From the IMG/VR virus record IMGVR_UViG_3300027746_000644, positions 1 through 64,000 of that record: 64,000 nt of DNA, one strand, 5' to 3'. The stretch's first letter is position 1; each line of letters opens with the position of its first letter. The notes beneath the pieces are model-generated. The model searched no databases. It saw only the letters and a list, made by a program, of their open reading frames with translations, and had not been told where the DNA came from. Source of the DNA: a virus. Shown here in pieces: positions 1 through 7,556 of the stretch. The position numbers and the translations under genes were made by a program.

Positions 1-1
1 A

Positions 2-400
2 CCTCCTATCAGCAACAGTGCTGTTTTTGAAGCAGGCACTAGTGTCAGTGCAGATTGGAGTATGGCTGATCACAAAGCCAAGGCAGACGCCTACGGTAAA
101 ATCTGTATGGCGGCTGGCGGAACTGCAAGTCAGCAAACTAAAATCTATCGCACAGACAGCGAAGCAACCAGCACCGAGTTCAGTGAAATGGCATTGCGTA
201 CATCATGTAAGAGTGTTGACCTGACTGGTGTTGAGGTTAAAGAAATCAAACATATTGCAGAAGGCCCACGTTTCCGTACTTACGTATTGGTAGCATTGCC
301 AACAGGCGATGCAAATATTCTACGTAAAGCTAAGGAAGCCGCCAAGCAACGTGAAATTGCCGCTGGTCGAGCAACTGAAGCATTTAAAGAATTACAATGA
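2..400 (+). CDS. LPP20-like lipoprotein family protein, 5' truncated
   Basis: The reading frame is open from the window edge to a TGA at 398-400, so the true start lies outside the window. The visible 132 residues have a mixed alpha/beta pattern ending in a beta-strand-like RTYVLVALPTG and a charged C-terminal helix (KAKEAAKQREIAAGRATEAFKEL). The arrangement, with a run of small residues, a charged middle and then a YVLV strand, recalls the LPP20 family of bacterial lipoproteins. That family call is weak, because the signal peptide that would test it is not in view. An internal ATG at 62 is unlikely to be the start because coding character continues upstream of it. Confidence 0.5.
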   Translation, partial: PPISNSAVFEAGTSVSADWSMADHKAKADAYGKICMAAGGTASQQTKIYRTDSEATSTEFSEMALRTSCKSVDLTGVEVKEIKHIAEGPRFRTYVLVALPTGDANILRKAKEAAKQREIAAGRATEAFKELQ

Positions 401-459
401 TTAGACTTTGGTTATTAATGGTGTTATAACCCCTACAGTACAAACGAACGGAAAATAAC

Positions 460-708
460 ATGTTTAATTGGTTTAAGACGTCCGACTATAAAAATGTAGT
501 ACCAATGTTCCCGGATAAGGTTCCGTATATTGAAACTCCTGAGCAAGAATCAGAAACTTATTATAGTATTGGTGTAACCAGCGATAGTCGCATCAGTATT
601 AAAATAGGATATACTACACTAACAATGAATCGAAAAGGTATCCAAGATTTGATTCAACAGTTGCAAGTATTTAGAGATCAACTTCCGGAGGAAAACAATG
701 ATACTTGA
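460..708 (+). CDS. conserved small phage protein of unknown function
   Basis: This is an 82-residue acidic protein that I do not recognise. It begins MFNWFK, has a central beta-rich part (SRISIKIGYTTLTM) and ends in an amphipathic helix (IQDLIQQLQVFRDQLPEEN), which suggests a small single-domain cytoplasmic protein. The end overlaps the next small gene by 11 nt, and that gene's Shine-Dalgarno (cggagg, 685-690) lies inside this frame. The two are therefore probably translated together, as part of the run that leads into clpP. Confidence 0.6.
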   Translation: MFNWFKTSDYKNVVPMFPDKVPYIETPEQESETYYSIGVTSDSRISIKIGYTTLTMNRKGIQDLIQQLQVFRDQLPEENNDT

Positions 709-838
709 AGTATTCTTATACGGATTTATTACTGCCTTTGGTTGGTGGAGTGCCAATCATTACGTAATAGATCCTTATTTTCCTCCACCGATTGAAAAAG
801 TAGAATCAAAAAATAAAGAAAAACAAAAGGAAAATTAA
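698..838 (+). CDS. 46-residue small protein with one hydrophobic segment
   Basis: An ATG at 698 follows a strong Shine-Dalgarno (cggagg at 685-690). The frame runs 46 codons to a TAA whose last A is the first base of the clpP ATG at 838. The protein starts [17 protein letters not shown], long enough for one short membrane segment, and ends in a lysine/glutamate-rich tail ([13 protein letters not shown]). The tight overlaps on both sides make it a credible gene. Function unknown; it is probably a small inner-membrane protein. Confidence 0.65.
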   Translation: MILEVFLYGFITAFGWWSANHYVIDPYFPPPIEKVESKNKEKQKEN

Positions 839-1428
839 TGCCAAATTTAGTACCAATGGTTATTGAGCAAGAAGCTCGCGGTGAACGCAGTTACGACATT
901 TACAGTCGTCTTCTTAAAGATCGTATTGTTATGTTAGATACTGATGTAACCGAGCACTCTGCTAGTTTGCTAGTGGCTCAGCTACTGTTTTTGGAGAGTC
1001 AAGGCAACGAAGACATTACCATGTTCATTAATAGTCCTGGTGGTATGGTTACAGCAGGCATGGCTATTTACGATACTATGCAATTCATTAAGCCTGACAT
1101 TTCCACAGTTGTTATGGGTCAAGCCTGTAGTATGGGAAGTCTGCTGGCCACAGCTGGCGCGGCTGGTAAGCGTAAAATGCTACCTAGTGCAAGGCACATG
1201 ATTCACCAGCCCTCAGGTGGTGCAGGTGGTCAGGCCACGGACATGGAAATCCAAGTTGAAGAAATTCTCAAAATGAAGAAGAATTTGACGCAGGTCTACG
1301 TTAACCATAATTCAAAGGGCAAAACTTACGAACAGTTTAGACACGATATGGAGCGTGATAAATTTATGAGTGCGCAAGAGGCCCTAGAATACGGTTTGAT
1401 TGACGAAATCATAACAAAACGCCCATAA
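838..1428 (+). CDS. clpP: ClpP-type ATP-dependent serine protease subunit
   Basis: At 196 residues this is the normal length for the ClpP core. The catalytic triad is complete: Ser98 in GQACSMGS, His123 in MIHQP, and Asp174 in [11 protein letters not shown]. The oligomer and substrate-groove motif INSPGG is at 64-69. ClpP forms a double heptamer that degrades proteins fed to it by a Clp ATPase. This phage also carries a ClpA-like ATPase (49246-51519) with an IGFG ClpP-docking loop, so it may supply both halves of the protease or compete for host partners. No propeptide is evident. The ATG overlaps the upstream stop by one base. Confidence 0.95.
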   Translation: MPNLVPMVIEQEARGERSYDIYSRLLKDRIVMLDTDVTEHSASLLVAQLLFLESQGNEDITMFINSPGGMVTAGMAIYDTMQFIKPDISTVVMGQACSMGSLLATAGAAGKRKMLPSARHMIHQPSGGAGGQATDMEIQVEEILKMKKNLTQVYVNHNSKGKTYEQFRHDMERDKFMSAQEALEYGLIDEIITKRP

Positions 1429-1440
1429 AGTGCGTATATA

Positions 1441-1488
1441 ATGGTACACCCTGGTATAATATAAATATACTTACTAGGAGTGTACCAT
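1441..1488 (+). promoter_or_regulatory. late promoter inside an inverted repeat that covers the start codon
   Basis: Perfect 9-bp arms atggtacac (1441-1449) and gtgtaccat (1480-1488) flank a 30-nt loop. The loop holds TATAAATA at 1460-1467, which matches the T4 late -10 box, and overlaps a TATAAT at 1455-1460. The 3' arm contains the downstream ATG (1487), and the Shine-Dalgarno taggag (1475-1480) sits at the arm edge. RNA reading through from clpP would fold and hide the start. RNA begun at the internal promoter would lack the 5' arm and be free. This parallels T4 gene e. Confidence 0.7.
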
Positions 1489-2215
1489 GACCCGCAAAGC
1501 GTTTAATTGGTCTGCGTTGGATCGAAACACGTTGTATTCAACACTTTACGAACTCAAATCTGAAATTGTAGATAGACGCTTACCCATTGGTGAAATTACC
1601 CGACTAATGAGTAAGCATATTAAAGCTCACCTGCCACTCAAAGTAACCAGCAACAGACACAAGCCTGTTAAATCAGGCGAGATTTGGATCGGTGGCGCTT
1701 ATCACAGCTATTTTGATGTTGCTGGCCACAAGCGTTTTATTGAAATTGAACTGGCATTTCCTACCACTGCCAACACAATGAAAACTAGCCTATATCGCTG
1801 GGAACGTATTTGCCGACTGTTTGCTGACACAGTGCTACATGAAGTTATACATACACGGCAATATCGTGCTAGAAATTTCAAAGATATTCCTGGATATGAA
1901 AGCACCGCATACTATGCCAGAGATCGCCGTGAACAAGAGTACTATGGGCATCGTGATGAAATGGGCGCACACAGTTTCAACCTTGCACAAGACATGATTG
2001 ACAAATTTGGTTTTGATACTCGAGCTATTAAAACATATTTAGACAGCCCTGTACCAAAAAGAGTACGCCCAAATAGTTGGGGACGTTTTATGAAAGCATT
2101 TGAGTACGATCATGCTCATCCAAAAGTTAACCAAATGAAACATAAGATTATGACTCAATTGGAAAACGCCTACCTTGGCAAACCATTTAAGACCACAAAC
2201 CACTTGACATACTGA
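1487..2215 (+). CDS. HExxH-containing putative metalloprotein of unknown function
   Basis: A 242-residue protein with HEVIH at 118-122, the zinc-binding signature of zincin metallopeptidases. It lies in a helix (FADTVLHEVIHTRQY), as expected for that fold. Further His and Glu residues that could complete a site occur downstream (EYYGHRDEMGAHSF), but the third ligand cannot be assigned. The C-terminal third is basic. No signal peptide is visible, so it would act in the host cytoplasm or the virion. Expression appears to come from its own late promoter inside a hairpin (1441-1488). It could instead be a non-catalytic zincin-fold protein. Confidence 0.75.
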   Translation: MTRKAFNWSALDRNTLYSTLYELKSEIVDRRLPIGEITRLMSKHIKAHLPLKVTSNRHKPVKSGEIWIGGAYHSYFDVAGHKRFIEIELAFPTTANTMKTSLYRWERICRLFADTVLHEVIHTRQYRARNFKDIPGYESTAYYARDRREQEYYGHRDEMGAHSFNLAQDMIDKFGFDTRAIKTYLDSPVPKRVRPNSWGRFMKAFEYDHAHPKVNQMKHKIMTQLENAYLGKPFKTTNHLTY

Positions 2216-2232
2216 TAATTACACTGTATAAT
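2204..2232 (+). promoter_or_regulatory. sigma70-type promoter for DNA ligase
   Basis: TTGACA (2204-2209), a 17-nt spacer and TATAAT (2227-2232) give a full consensus match. It lies 33 nt before the ligase start, which is preceded by a cggag Shine-Dalgarno. This is the expected form of an early promoter read by unmodified host RNA polymerase. Confidence 0.9.
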
Positions 2233-2247
2233 ATAAACTTATACAGT
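2223..2247 (+). repeat. inverted repeat across the -10 box and start point
   Basis: Perfect 9-bp arms actgtataa (2223-2231) and ttatacagt (2239-2247) surround a 7-nt loop. The 5' arm overlaps the -10 box and the 3' arm begins where transcription should start. Only read-through RNA can form the hairpin; as DNA it could also be an operator. Confidence 0.7.
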
Positions 2248-2264
2248 TAATCATCGGAGTCAAA

Positions 2265-3590
2265 ATGAGCGTTTGTGCCAGTCATATTTGGAATTTAGAA
2301 ACCCATAATTCACGTTTAGATAAAGAAGGCATTATCGAAGTCATTGCACAAGAAAAGTGTGATGAGTTTTTCGAAGGTTGCCGCCTTGCTCTTGATCCCA
2401 TGATTACTTTTGGACTCAAACAAATACCGGAGAAAAAAGATGAAGATGGCGCTGGGCTACCTTGGGATAGTTTTACTCTCGCTCTTACTGGTTTTGTTAC
2501 TCGCAACGTCACCGGCAATACAGCACGTGACATGATTCAAGCCATGATGAAGTCAGCTACCAAAAAAGAATGGAATGGCTGGTATCGTCGTATTTTGATC
2601 AAAGACTTGCGCTGTGGGGTGAGCGAAAAAACAATTAACAAAGTAGTGGAGAAAAAATATGCTGATTATGCTATTCCTGTTTTTGGTTGTCAGCTTGCTC
2701 ACGATAGTGCTAACCATGAAAGCAAGGTCGCAGGGAAGAAACTTATCGAAGTTAAACTTGATGGGGTTCGTGTTATCACTATTGTACGCAGTGACGGTCG
2801 CGTGGATATGTTTAGTCGCAATGGTAAAGAGCTTGCAAACTTTCCTCACATTGTAGAACAGCTCAGTAATGTGGTCAAGACACATGGCACTGATAAAAAT
2901 ATAGATGTGGTGCTGGATGGCGAAATTATGTCCAGCAGTTTTCAAGATTTAATGAAACAGGTACACCGTAAAGACAATGTGGAAGCAGGAGATGCTGTTC
3001 TTAATTTGTTTGATGTAATACCATTAGCAGATTTTGAAACGGGCTTTTGGGACAAAGATCAATCTGCTCGCAGTGATATGATATACCACTGGCATAAAAC
3101 ATATAAAGATATGTTGCCCAATGTCACAGTTGTTGGACATGAACTGGTTGATTTGGACACATCAGACGGACAGGTACGTTATAAAGAAATTAACGCACAA
3201 GCAGTGGCTGGTGGGTACGAAGGTATTATGATTAAAGATCCCACAGCACCTTACGAATGCAAACGCAGTGTGGCATGGCTGAAGTTGAAGCCTTTTATTG
3301 AAGTAAGTTTGGAGGTAACAGATGTCGAAGAAGGAACAGGAAGAAACAATGGCAGGCTTGGAGCGATTGTATGCCAAGGAGCCGACGATGGAAAAACTAT
3401 TCAAGTCAACGTTGGCAGTGGTTTTAGCGATAGTGATCGCGATAGTTATTGGACTGCACGTGATTCCATACTTGGTCAGATCGTGGAAGTGCGAGCAGAT
3501 GCCGTTACCCAAAACCAAGACGGCACATACAGTTTGCGGTTTCCAAGGTTCTTACGGTTCAGGGGCTTTGAAATAGGAGAAAAACTATGA
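2265..3590 (+). CDS. 30: ATP-dependent DNA ligase (T4 gp30 type)
   Basis: This 441-residue enzyme seals nicks in DNA during replication and repair. Nucleotidyltransferase motif I is EVKLDGVR with Lys164 as the predicted adenylated residue. Motif III-like LDGEIM, motif IV YEGIMIKD and motif V WLKLKP follow in order. The OB-fold carries LGAIVCQ and the conserved VGSGF. An N-terminal helical region of about 140 residues precedes the catalytic domain, as in T4 gp30. It is driven by a consensus sigma70-type promoter at 2204-2232. The 3' quarter contains a +1-frame ORF with its own strong Shine-Dalgarno (3322-3576). Confidence 0.93.
   Translation: MSVCASHIWNLETHNSRLDKEGIIEVIAQEKCDEFFEGCRLALDPMITFGLKQIPEKKDEDGAGLPWDSFTLALTGFVTRNVTGNTARDMIQAMMKSATKKEWNGWYRRILIKDLRCGVSEKTINKVVEKKYADYAIPVFGCQLAHDSANHESKVAGKKLIEVKLDGVRVITIVRSDGRVDMFSRNGKELANFPHIVEQLSNVVKTHGTDKNIDVVLDGEIMSSSFQDLMKQVHRKDNVEAGDAVLNLFDVIPLADFETGFWDKDQSARSDMIYHWHKTYKDMLPNVTVVGHELVDLDTSDGQVRYKEINAQAVAGGYEGIMIKDPTAPYECKRSVAWLKLKPFIEVSLEVTDVEEGTGRNNGRLGAIVCQGADDGKTIQVNVGSGFSDSDRDSYWTARDSILGQIVEVRADAVTQNQDGTYSLRFPRFLRFRGFEIGEKL
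3322..3576 (+). CDS. possible overprinted small membrane protein inside the ligase gene
   Basis: In the +1 frame of the ligase, ggagg (3311-3315) stands 6 nt before an ATG (3322), and an 84-codon frame follows. The product would have a charged N-terminus (MSKKEQEETMAGLERLYAKE), one strong membrane helix (LAVVLAIVIAIVIGLHVIPYLV, shown here in part) and a basic tail. The Shine-Dalgarno, spacing and protein layout all fit a real gene. Against it, +1 frames of T-rich third positions tend to encode hydrophobic residues by chance. It is listed as plausible only. Confidence 0.4.
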   Translation: MSKKEQEETMAGLERLYAKEPTMEKLFKSTLAVVLAIVIAIVIGLHVIPYLVRSWKCEQMPLPKTKTAHTVCGFQGSYGSGALK

Positions 3591-3787
3591 CAGACGTTAG
3601 TAGAGTCACTGCACAAAATGCAGAGGCGTATCGACAGACTGAGGTTAAAAAGTTGGATAGGCGGCACGAAGAACTTCGTTTAGAAGAACGACGTGTACAA
3701 GCAAATATCAAAGCCAACGAACAAGCAAGAGTTGAAATGAATCGCCGGATGAATCGCCCGGGACAACATGTGGATAGGATGGCATAA
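3587..3787 (+). CDS. small coiled-coil protein, unknown function
   Basis: A 66-residue, highly charged protein. Residues about 15-52 form an uninterrupted helix of Arg/Lys/Glu heptads (LDRRHEELRLEERRVQANIK), so a coiled coil is likely. It overlaps the ligase stop by 4 nt and shares its last base with the ATG of the MazG-like gene, so all three are probably cotranslated. No family recognised. Confidence 0.6.
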   Translation: MTDVSRVTAQNAEAYRQTEVKKLDRRHEELRLEERRVQANIKANEQARVEMNRRMNRPGQHVDRMA

Positions 3788-4149
3788 TGACAAACCCGTT
3801 TAGAGATCAAGAAAAGTTTATGAAGGCTTGCGACCAAACAGTTGACAAGTTTAACGAACTGCAATACAACATGTATATCAAGTTGATCGATGAAGAACAT
3901 CAAGAATTGTTGGAAGCCACACTGTCAGATGATCGGGTAGAACAATTGGATGCATTAATTGATATTTTGGTTGTTACTATTGGAGCAATCCACAGTGCAG
4001 GATTTGATGCAGAGGGTGCATGGAAAGAAGTTATGCGAACTAACTTTGCCAAAGTTGATCACGACACTGGCAAGGTGCGTAAGCGTGAGGATGGTAAAGT
4101 GTTGAAACCCGTGGGTTGGAAGTCGCCTGAGTTGGCGCAATTTATTTAA
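3787..4149 (+). CDS. MazG-like / phosphoribosyl-ATP-pyrophosphohydrolase-fold NTP pyrophosphatase
   Basis: This is 120 residues, the usual size for a single-domain all-alpha NTP pyrophosphatase. The metal-binding pattern is visible: IDEEHQELLEA (helix with the EExxE motif), then EQLDALIDILVVTIG (the partner helix with conserved Asp), then MRTNFAKVD. The closing KREDGKVLKPVGWKSP resembles phage MazG proteins. Such enzymes hydrolyse NTPs or dNTPs to monophosphates and are common in T4-like phages, where roles in nucleotide-pool cleaning or in lowering ppGpp have been proposed. The substrate is not predictable here. Confidence 0.8.
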   Translation: MTNPFRDQEKFMKACDQTVDKFNELQYNMYIKLIDEEHQELLEATLSDDRVEQLDALIDILVVTIGAIHSAGFDAEGAWKEVMRTNFAKVDHDTGKVRKREDGKVLKPVGWKSPELAQFI

Positions 4150-4160
4150 AGGAGAATAAT

Positions 4161-4856
4161 ATGTTTGGTGCAAATTATACAGATGGCGGTATTATAAATT
4201 ATCGTTCAGCAGAAGAAATCAATAGTGCAATGGGCCGTGTTTATGGACACATGAGTCTTGCTGTGATTGTGTCCATGGTGATCAGTTACTTTGTGGGCAC
4301 AAGCCCAGAGTTGCTGGCGTTCTTTTTTACAGGTGTACTAAAGTGGATTGTGATCTTTGCTCCACTTGCGGCAATCTTTGGTATCAGTTATGTGTTAGGC
4401 AACAACCCCAGTAAAGGTGTAGCACAGTTATGCTTACACGGATTTGCGGCACTCATGGGATTGAGCTTTGCCATGATCTTTGCTGTGTTTACCATGGGGT
4501 CGATTGTGTCGGCCTTTATGGGTGCGGCTATTTTATTCGGTGTTATGAGTGGCTATGGCTATTTTACAAAACGGAGTCTAGATAGTCTTGGTAAGTTTAT
4601 GTTTGTTGGTTTGATTGCAATTGTTATTGCCAGCATCGTCAATATCTTTATTGGTAGCACTGTGATGCAGATGGTGATTTCTGCACTAGCCATTATTATC
4701 TTCTTAGGACTTACTGCTTATGATACACAACAAATTCGAGAAGAGCTAAGTGTAGAGACTAGTGACAGCGCAGAAATTCGTGGAGCACTGACTCTGTACA
4801 TGGACTTTATTAACTTGTTTATCAACTTGTTACAGTTGTTTGGAGATAGAAAATGA
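4161..4856 (+). CDS. Bax inhibitor-1 / YccA family membrane protein
   Basis: A 231-residue protein with about seven hydrophobic helices and the family's closing signature GLTAYDTQQIREE followed by ALTLYMDFINLFINLLQLFG. Length and layout match bacterial YccA/YbhL proteins. In E. coli, YccA is a substrate and modulator of the membrane protease FtsH. A phage copy could act on FtsH, or alter calcium or proton leak; both are inference. A good Shine-Dalgarno (ggag) precedes the ATG. Its end overlaps the next gene by 4 nt (ATGA). Confidence 0.85.
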   Translation: MFGANYTDGGIINYRSAEEINSAMGRVYGHMSLAVIVSMVISYFVGTSPELLAFFFTGVLKWIVIFAPLAAIFGISYVLGNNPSKGVAQLCLHGFAALMGLSFAMIFAVFTMGSIVSAFMGAAILFGVMSGYGYFTKRSLDSLGKFMFVGLIAIVIASIVNIFIGSTVMQMVISALAIIIFLGLTAYDTQQIREELSVETSDSAEIRGALTLYMDFINLFINLLQLFGDRK

Positions 4857-5290
4857 TTCGTGAATACATCAATATTGTAGAAGGTCTGCATATCACTGAC
4901 GACTGGTTTAAGGACGGTGGATTCAAAGCCTACAAGCGTCCTGCCAAAGAACGTTATGAGATTGCAGATGAACCTGGTACTATTGACACACTGGAAGGTC
5001 CAGTCAAGTATCCAAAAGGATTCTATATCATGACTGGGCCCAAAGGAGAACAATATCCTATCAGTCCAGAACGTTTTGATGACCTTAAAGACGATTTGGG
5101 CGACGGTGTTTGCACACCAAAGAAGATAGTCAAATGGGCCAAATTGGCAGATCGCTCCGGATCAGTTGACACATCGTGGGGCGAGAAGTTACACTACAAC
5201 ACAGACGAAGATGTTATTGTTCGTCACGGTGAGAACGACTACGGTGTAGTCAAACGAGATATATTTGCACAAACATACGAGAAAGTATAA
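4853..5290 (+). CDS. possible capsid-targeted protein with gp21-like cleavage leader
   Basis: A 145-residue acidic protein that I do not recognise. Its N-terminus MIREYINIVEG has the form of a short amphipathic leader ending in I-V-E before Gly. T4 internal head proteins have such a leader, which the prohead protease gp21 removes after the Glu. The same form recurs in many genes at 43.8-64 kb. The mature part contains a beta-rich segment (KYPKGFYIMTGPKGEQYPIS). It overlaps both neighbours (ATGA before, one base after). Confidence 0.6.
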   Translation: MIREYINIVEGLHITDDWFKDGGFKAYKRPAKERYEIADEPGTIDTLEGPVKYPKGFYIMTGPKGEQYPISPERFDDLKDDLGDGVCTPKKIVKWAKLADRSGSVDTSWGEKLHYNTDEDVIVRHGENDYGVVKRDIFAQTYEKV

Positions 5291-6132
5291 TGGCACAACA
5301 CACACATTACTGGAGTTGTACTCCGTTTGCAGACTGGCTTCGCGGCACTAAAAAACTCAGTGCAGGCACCGCTGAAGAATGGGACGACTGGACAACAGCC
5401 GCACAAATGAAACACAACTTTCGTTACTGGTTAGCCGAAGAAGGCCTAGGCTATATCCAGGATTTTGTCACATGGCCAATTAGAAAGATCTACGATGTTA
5501 AGTATTACATCAATAATCGCTGGGTTAGTCGTACTCACAGTCTCACCGCCCATGCTCGTGATATTAAGCCTGGTGCTTGGTGCGATGTTGGCAATCGGTT
5601 CCTGCCATGCCTATTTAATGAGTTGGTTGATTTCGTCGAAGTCGAATCCGCTTGGTCGCACATCGCCTGGGGAGATAAAGAAGCTCGTGCAAAGTATGAT
5701 CCTCCCTTTTGGGCTAGTGGTTGGTTCCGTTGGCGTACTTGGCGTTGTCCTCAGGCAGGCATCGATCATCTTGTCTGGGCAATGACTCTAACCAACACTG
5801 ACTGGTGTGAACCAGACGATCCAGAGTACGGCAAACCTACTGGCCAAGCAGAACGTGCAAAAGAAATCAAAGAGTTATACACATGGTGGACTGTGACCTA
5901 TCGCAATCGACCTGATCCATATGAAGCCAGCGGCTGGACCGAGTACTGTGAAGCTAGCCGGCTAGCAAACGGTGGCAAACTCAGTTGGTTGGGCAGTGAC
6001 AAGACTCCCGAGCTTAAAGCTATGAGCGATGCCTCACACAAAAAGTTACAAGAAATTGAATCAGCTTACGAAGCAGAAGACGAAGCCATGATGATTCGAC
6101 TGATCAAAGCCCGTGATAGTTTGTGGACATAA
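5290..6132 (+). CDS. tryptophan-rich conserved phage protein, unknown function
   Basis: A 280-residue protein unusually rich in Trp (for example WFRWRTWRCPQ and LYTWWTVTYRNRPD). It has a charged C-terminal helix (KKLQEIESAYEAEDEAMMI). No catalytic motif is clear. Trp and Arg clusters suggest binding to nucleic acid or carbohydrate, but this is a guess. The stop TAA shares a base with the ATG of the first radical SAM gene, so it sits at the boundary of the accessory island. A +1-frame hydrophobic ORF lies inside it (5495-5785). Confidence 0.6.
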   Translation: MAQHTHYWSCTPFADWLRGTKKLSAGTAEEWDDWTTAAQMKHNFRYWLAEEGLGYIQDFVTWPIRKIYDVKYYINNRWVSRTHSLTAHARDIKPGAWCDVGNRFLPCLFNELVDFVEVESAWSHIAWGDKEARAKYDPPFWASGWFRWRTWRCPQAGIDHLVWAMTLTNTDWCEPDDPEYGKPTGQAERAKEIKELYTWWTVTYRNRPDPYEASGWTEYCEASRLANGGKLSWLGSDKTPELKAMSDASHKKLQEIESAYEAEDEAMMIRLIKARDSLWT

Positions 6133-7556
6133 TGCAATATAACAGGAATGTTAAAGGTAACGGTCTTAGGAAAATAAACGGCAGATACGAATCTAGGTAC
6201 TTACACGACTCTGAGTTTGTGTTTAATAAACTTAATGAAGTAAGTCCTAGTTTTTGTCTTGCTAAATGGTTCAATGTTAGCATACATTTACCTACTGGAA
6301 AAACACACAGTTGCTATCATCCAGATGCTCATGCAATTCCATTAGAAGAAATTAAAATTGATGTTAGTGCATTACATAACACTAATTATAAAAAAGAGCA
6401 ACGTAAATTAATGCTTGATGGCACACGCCCTAGCGAGTGCAAATTTTGTTGGCAAATTGAAGACAGCGGTGACAACCTAAGTGATCGAGCATATCGTAGT
6501 AAAGATGTCTACGAAGAAGGACTTATAGAAGAAGCGCAGACATTATCATTTACTGGCAATGCTAAACCTCGATATGTTGAAGTTAATTTTAACCAAGCCT
6601 GTAATTTTAAATGTAGCTATTGCAGTCCGCATTTGAGCACAGCATGGATGGATGAAATACAAAAGCACGGCGCATTTATATTGGAAGATCGATGGCATAA
6701 CGACATGGCATGGATGAAGGCCAATATGCCCGACAATAGCCCAACCAATCCGTATGTTGTTGCATTTTGGGAATGGTTGCCACAAATTTATCCTACACTG
6801 CAAACCTTCCGTATGACCGGTGGTGAGCCATTGATGGACAAAAATACCTTCCGTATGTTTGATTATGTCAAAGAACATCCTAAGGAAGATTTGCATTTAA
6901 GCATTACCAGTAACTGTTGTCCACCAGGAGATCAATGGAACAAGTTTATGGTTAGTTTGAAAGAAATAACAGATAAAAATGCTGTAGATCATTTTATGTT
7001 ATTTTGTAGTTTAGACTCGTGGGGTGCTCAAGCAGAGTATATACGCAACGGTATGGATTTTGATTTGTTATATAGTAATGTTACGGATTATTTAGAAAAT
7101 AGCAGTAAGCACAGCATAACCTTTATTGTTACTTTTAATGCATTAAGTTATACTGGCTGGAATACATACATTAAAAACATTCTAGAATTGAGAAAACGAT
7201 TTAACACCACCCGACAGTTAGTATGGTTTGATGTTCCTCCACTGCATGATCCAGACTATCTTAATCCCAAATTAATTCCAGAACTAGTAGTTGAATTAGA
7301 AAAAAGTTTAGAATTTATGAAAGCCAATCCAGAAACTAGACATAATGAGTTTAAAGGATTTAGCGATTTTGAAGTTAGTAAAATACAACGCTTGATCGAT
7401 TGGATCAGATCTGAAACTGGGTTTAATCGAGCATTGGCCATGAAGAATTTTTATTTGTTTTTTAGCCAACATGATGTTCGACGTGGCACTGATTTTGTAA
7501 ATACGTTTCCTGAACTAGAAAATTTTTGGAAGGAATGTAAGAATAGTGCCATGTAA
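6132..7556 (+). CDS. radical SAM protein with N-terminal twitch-like Cys region (paralogue A)
   Basis: 474 residues from the ATG that overlaps the previous stop. The radical SAM cluster motif CNFKCSYC gives Cys157, Cys161 and Cys164, and GGEP (TGGEPLM) follows, as expected for SAM contact. Before the barrel there is a Cys-containing region with HSCYHP (Cys61) and CKFCW (Cys103/106), which resembles a half-SPASM (twitch) domain binding an auxiliary Fe-S cluster. Radical SAM enzymes cut SAM reductively to start difficult C-H chemistry; the substrate here is unknown. It is clearly paralogous to the protein at 8249-9643, sharing IKIDVSALHNT and KKEQRK. A second possible start is GTG at 6123. Confidence 0.85.
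   Translation: MQYNRNVKGNGLRKINGRYESRYLHDSEFVFNKLNEVSPSFCLAKWFNVSIHLPTGKTHSCYHPDAHAIPLEEIKIDVSALHNTNYKKEQRKLMLDGTRPSECKFCWQIEDSGDNLSDRAYRSKDVYEEGLIEEAQTLSFTGNAKPRYVEVNFNQACNFKCSYCSPHLSTAWMDEIQKHGAFILEDRWHNDMAWMKANMPDNSPTNPYVVAFWEWLPQIYPTLQTFRMTGGEPLMDKNTFRMFDYVKEHPKEDLHLSITSNCCPPGDQWNKFMVSLKEITDKNAVDHFMLFCSLDSWGAQAEYIRNGMDFDLLYSNVTDYLENSSKHSITFIVTFNALSYTGWNTYIKNILELRKRFNTTRQLVWFDVPPLHDPDYLNPKLIPELVVELEKSLEFMKANPETRHNEFKGFSDFEVSKIQRLIDWIRSETGFNRALAMKNFYLFFSQHDVRRGTDFVNTFPELENFWKECKNSAM

Noticed and set aside
397-429. A 10-codon ORF (ATG at 397) after the first gene
   Set aside because: Too short to support, and no clear regulatory partner follows it.
2659-2856. A second +1-frame hydrophobic ORF in the ligase gene
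   Set aside because: It starts with ATG and has a weak tggag upstream, but the spacing is long. It mainly shows that +1 frames here tend to be hydrophobic, so it was not listed as a gene.
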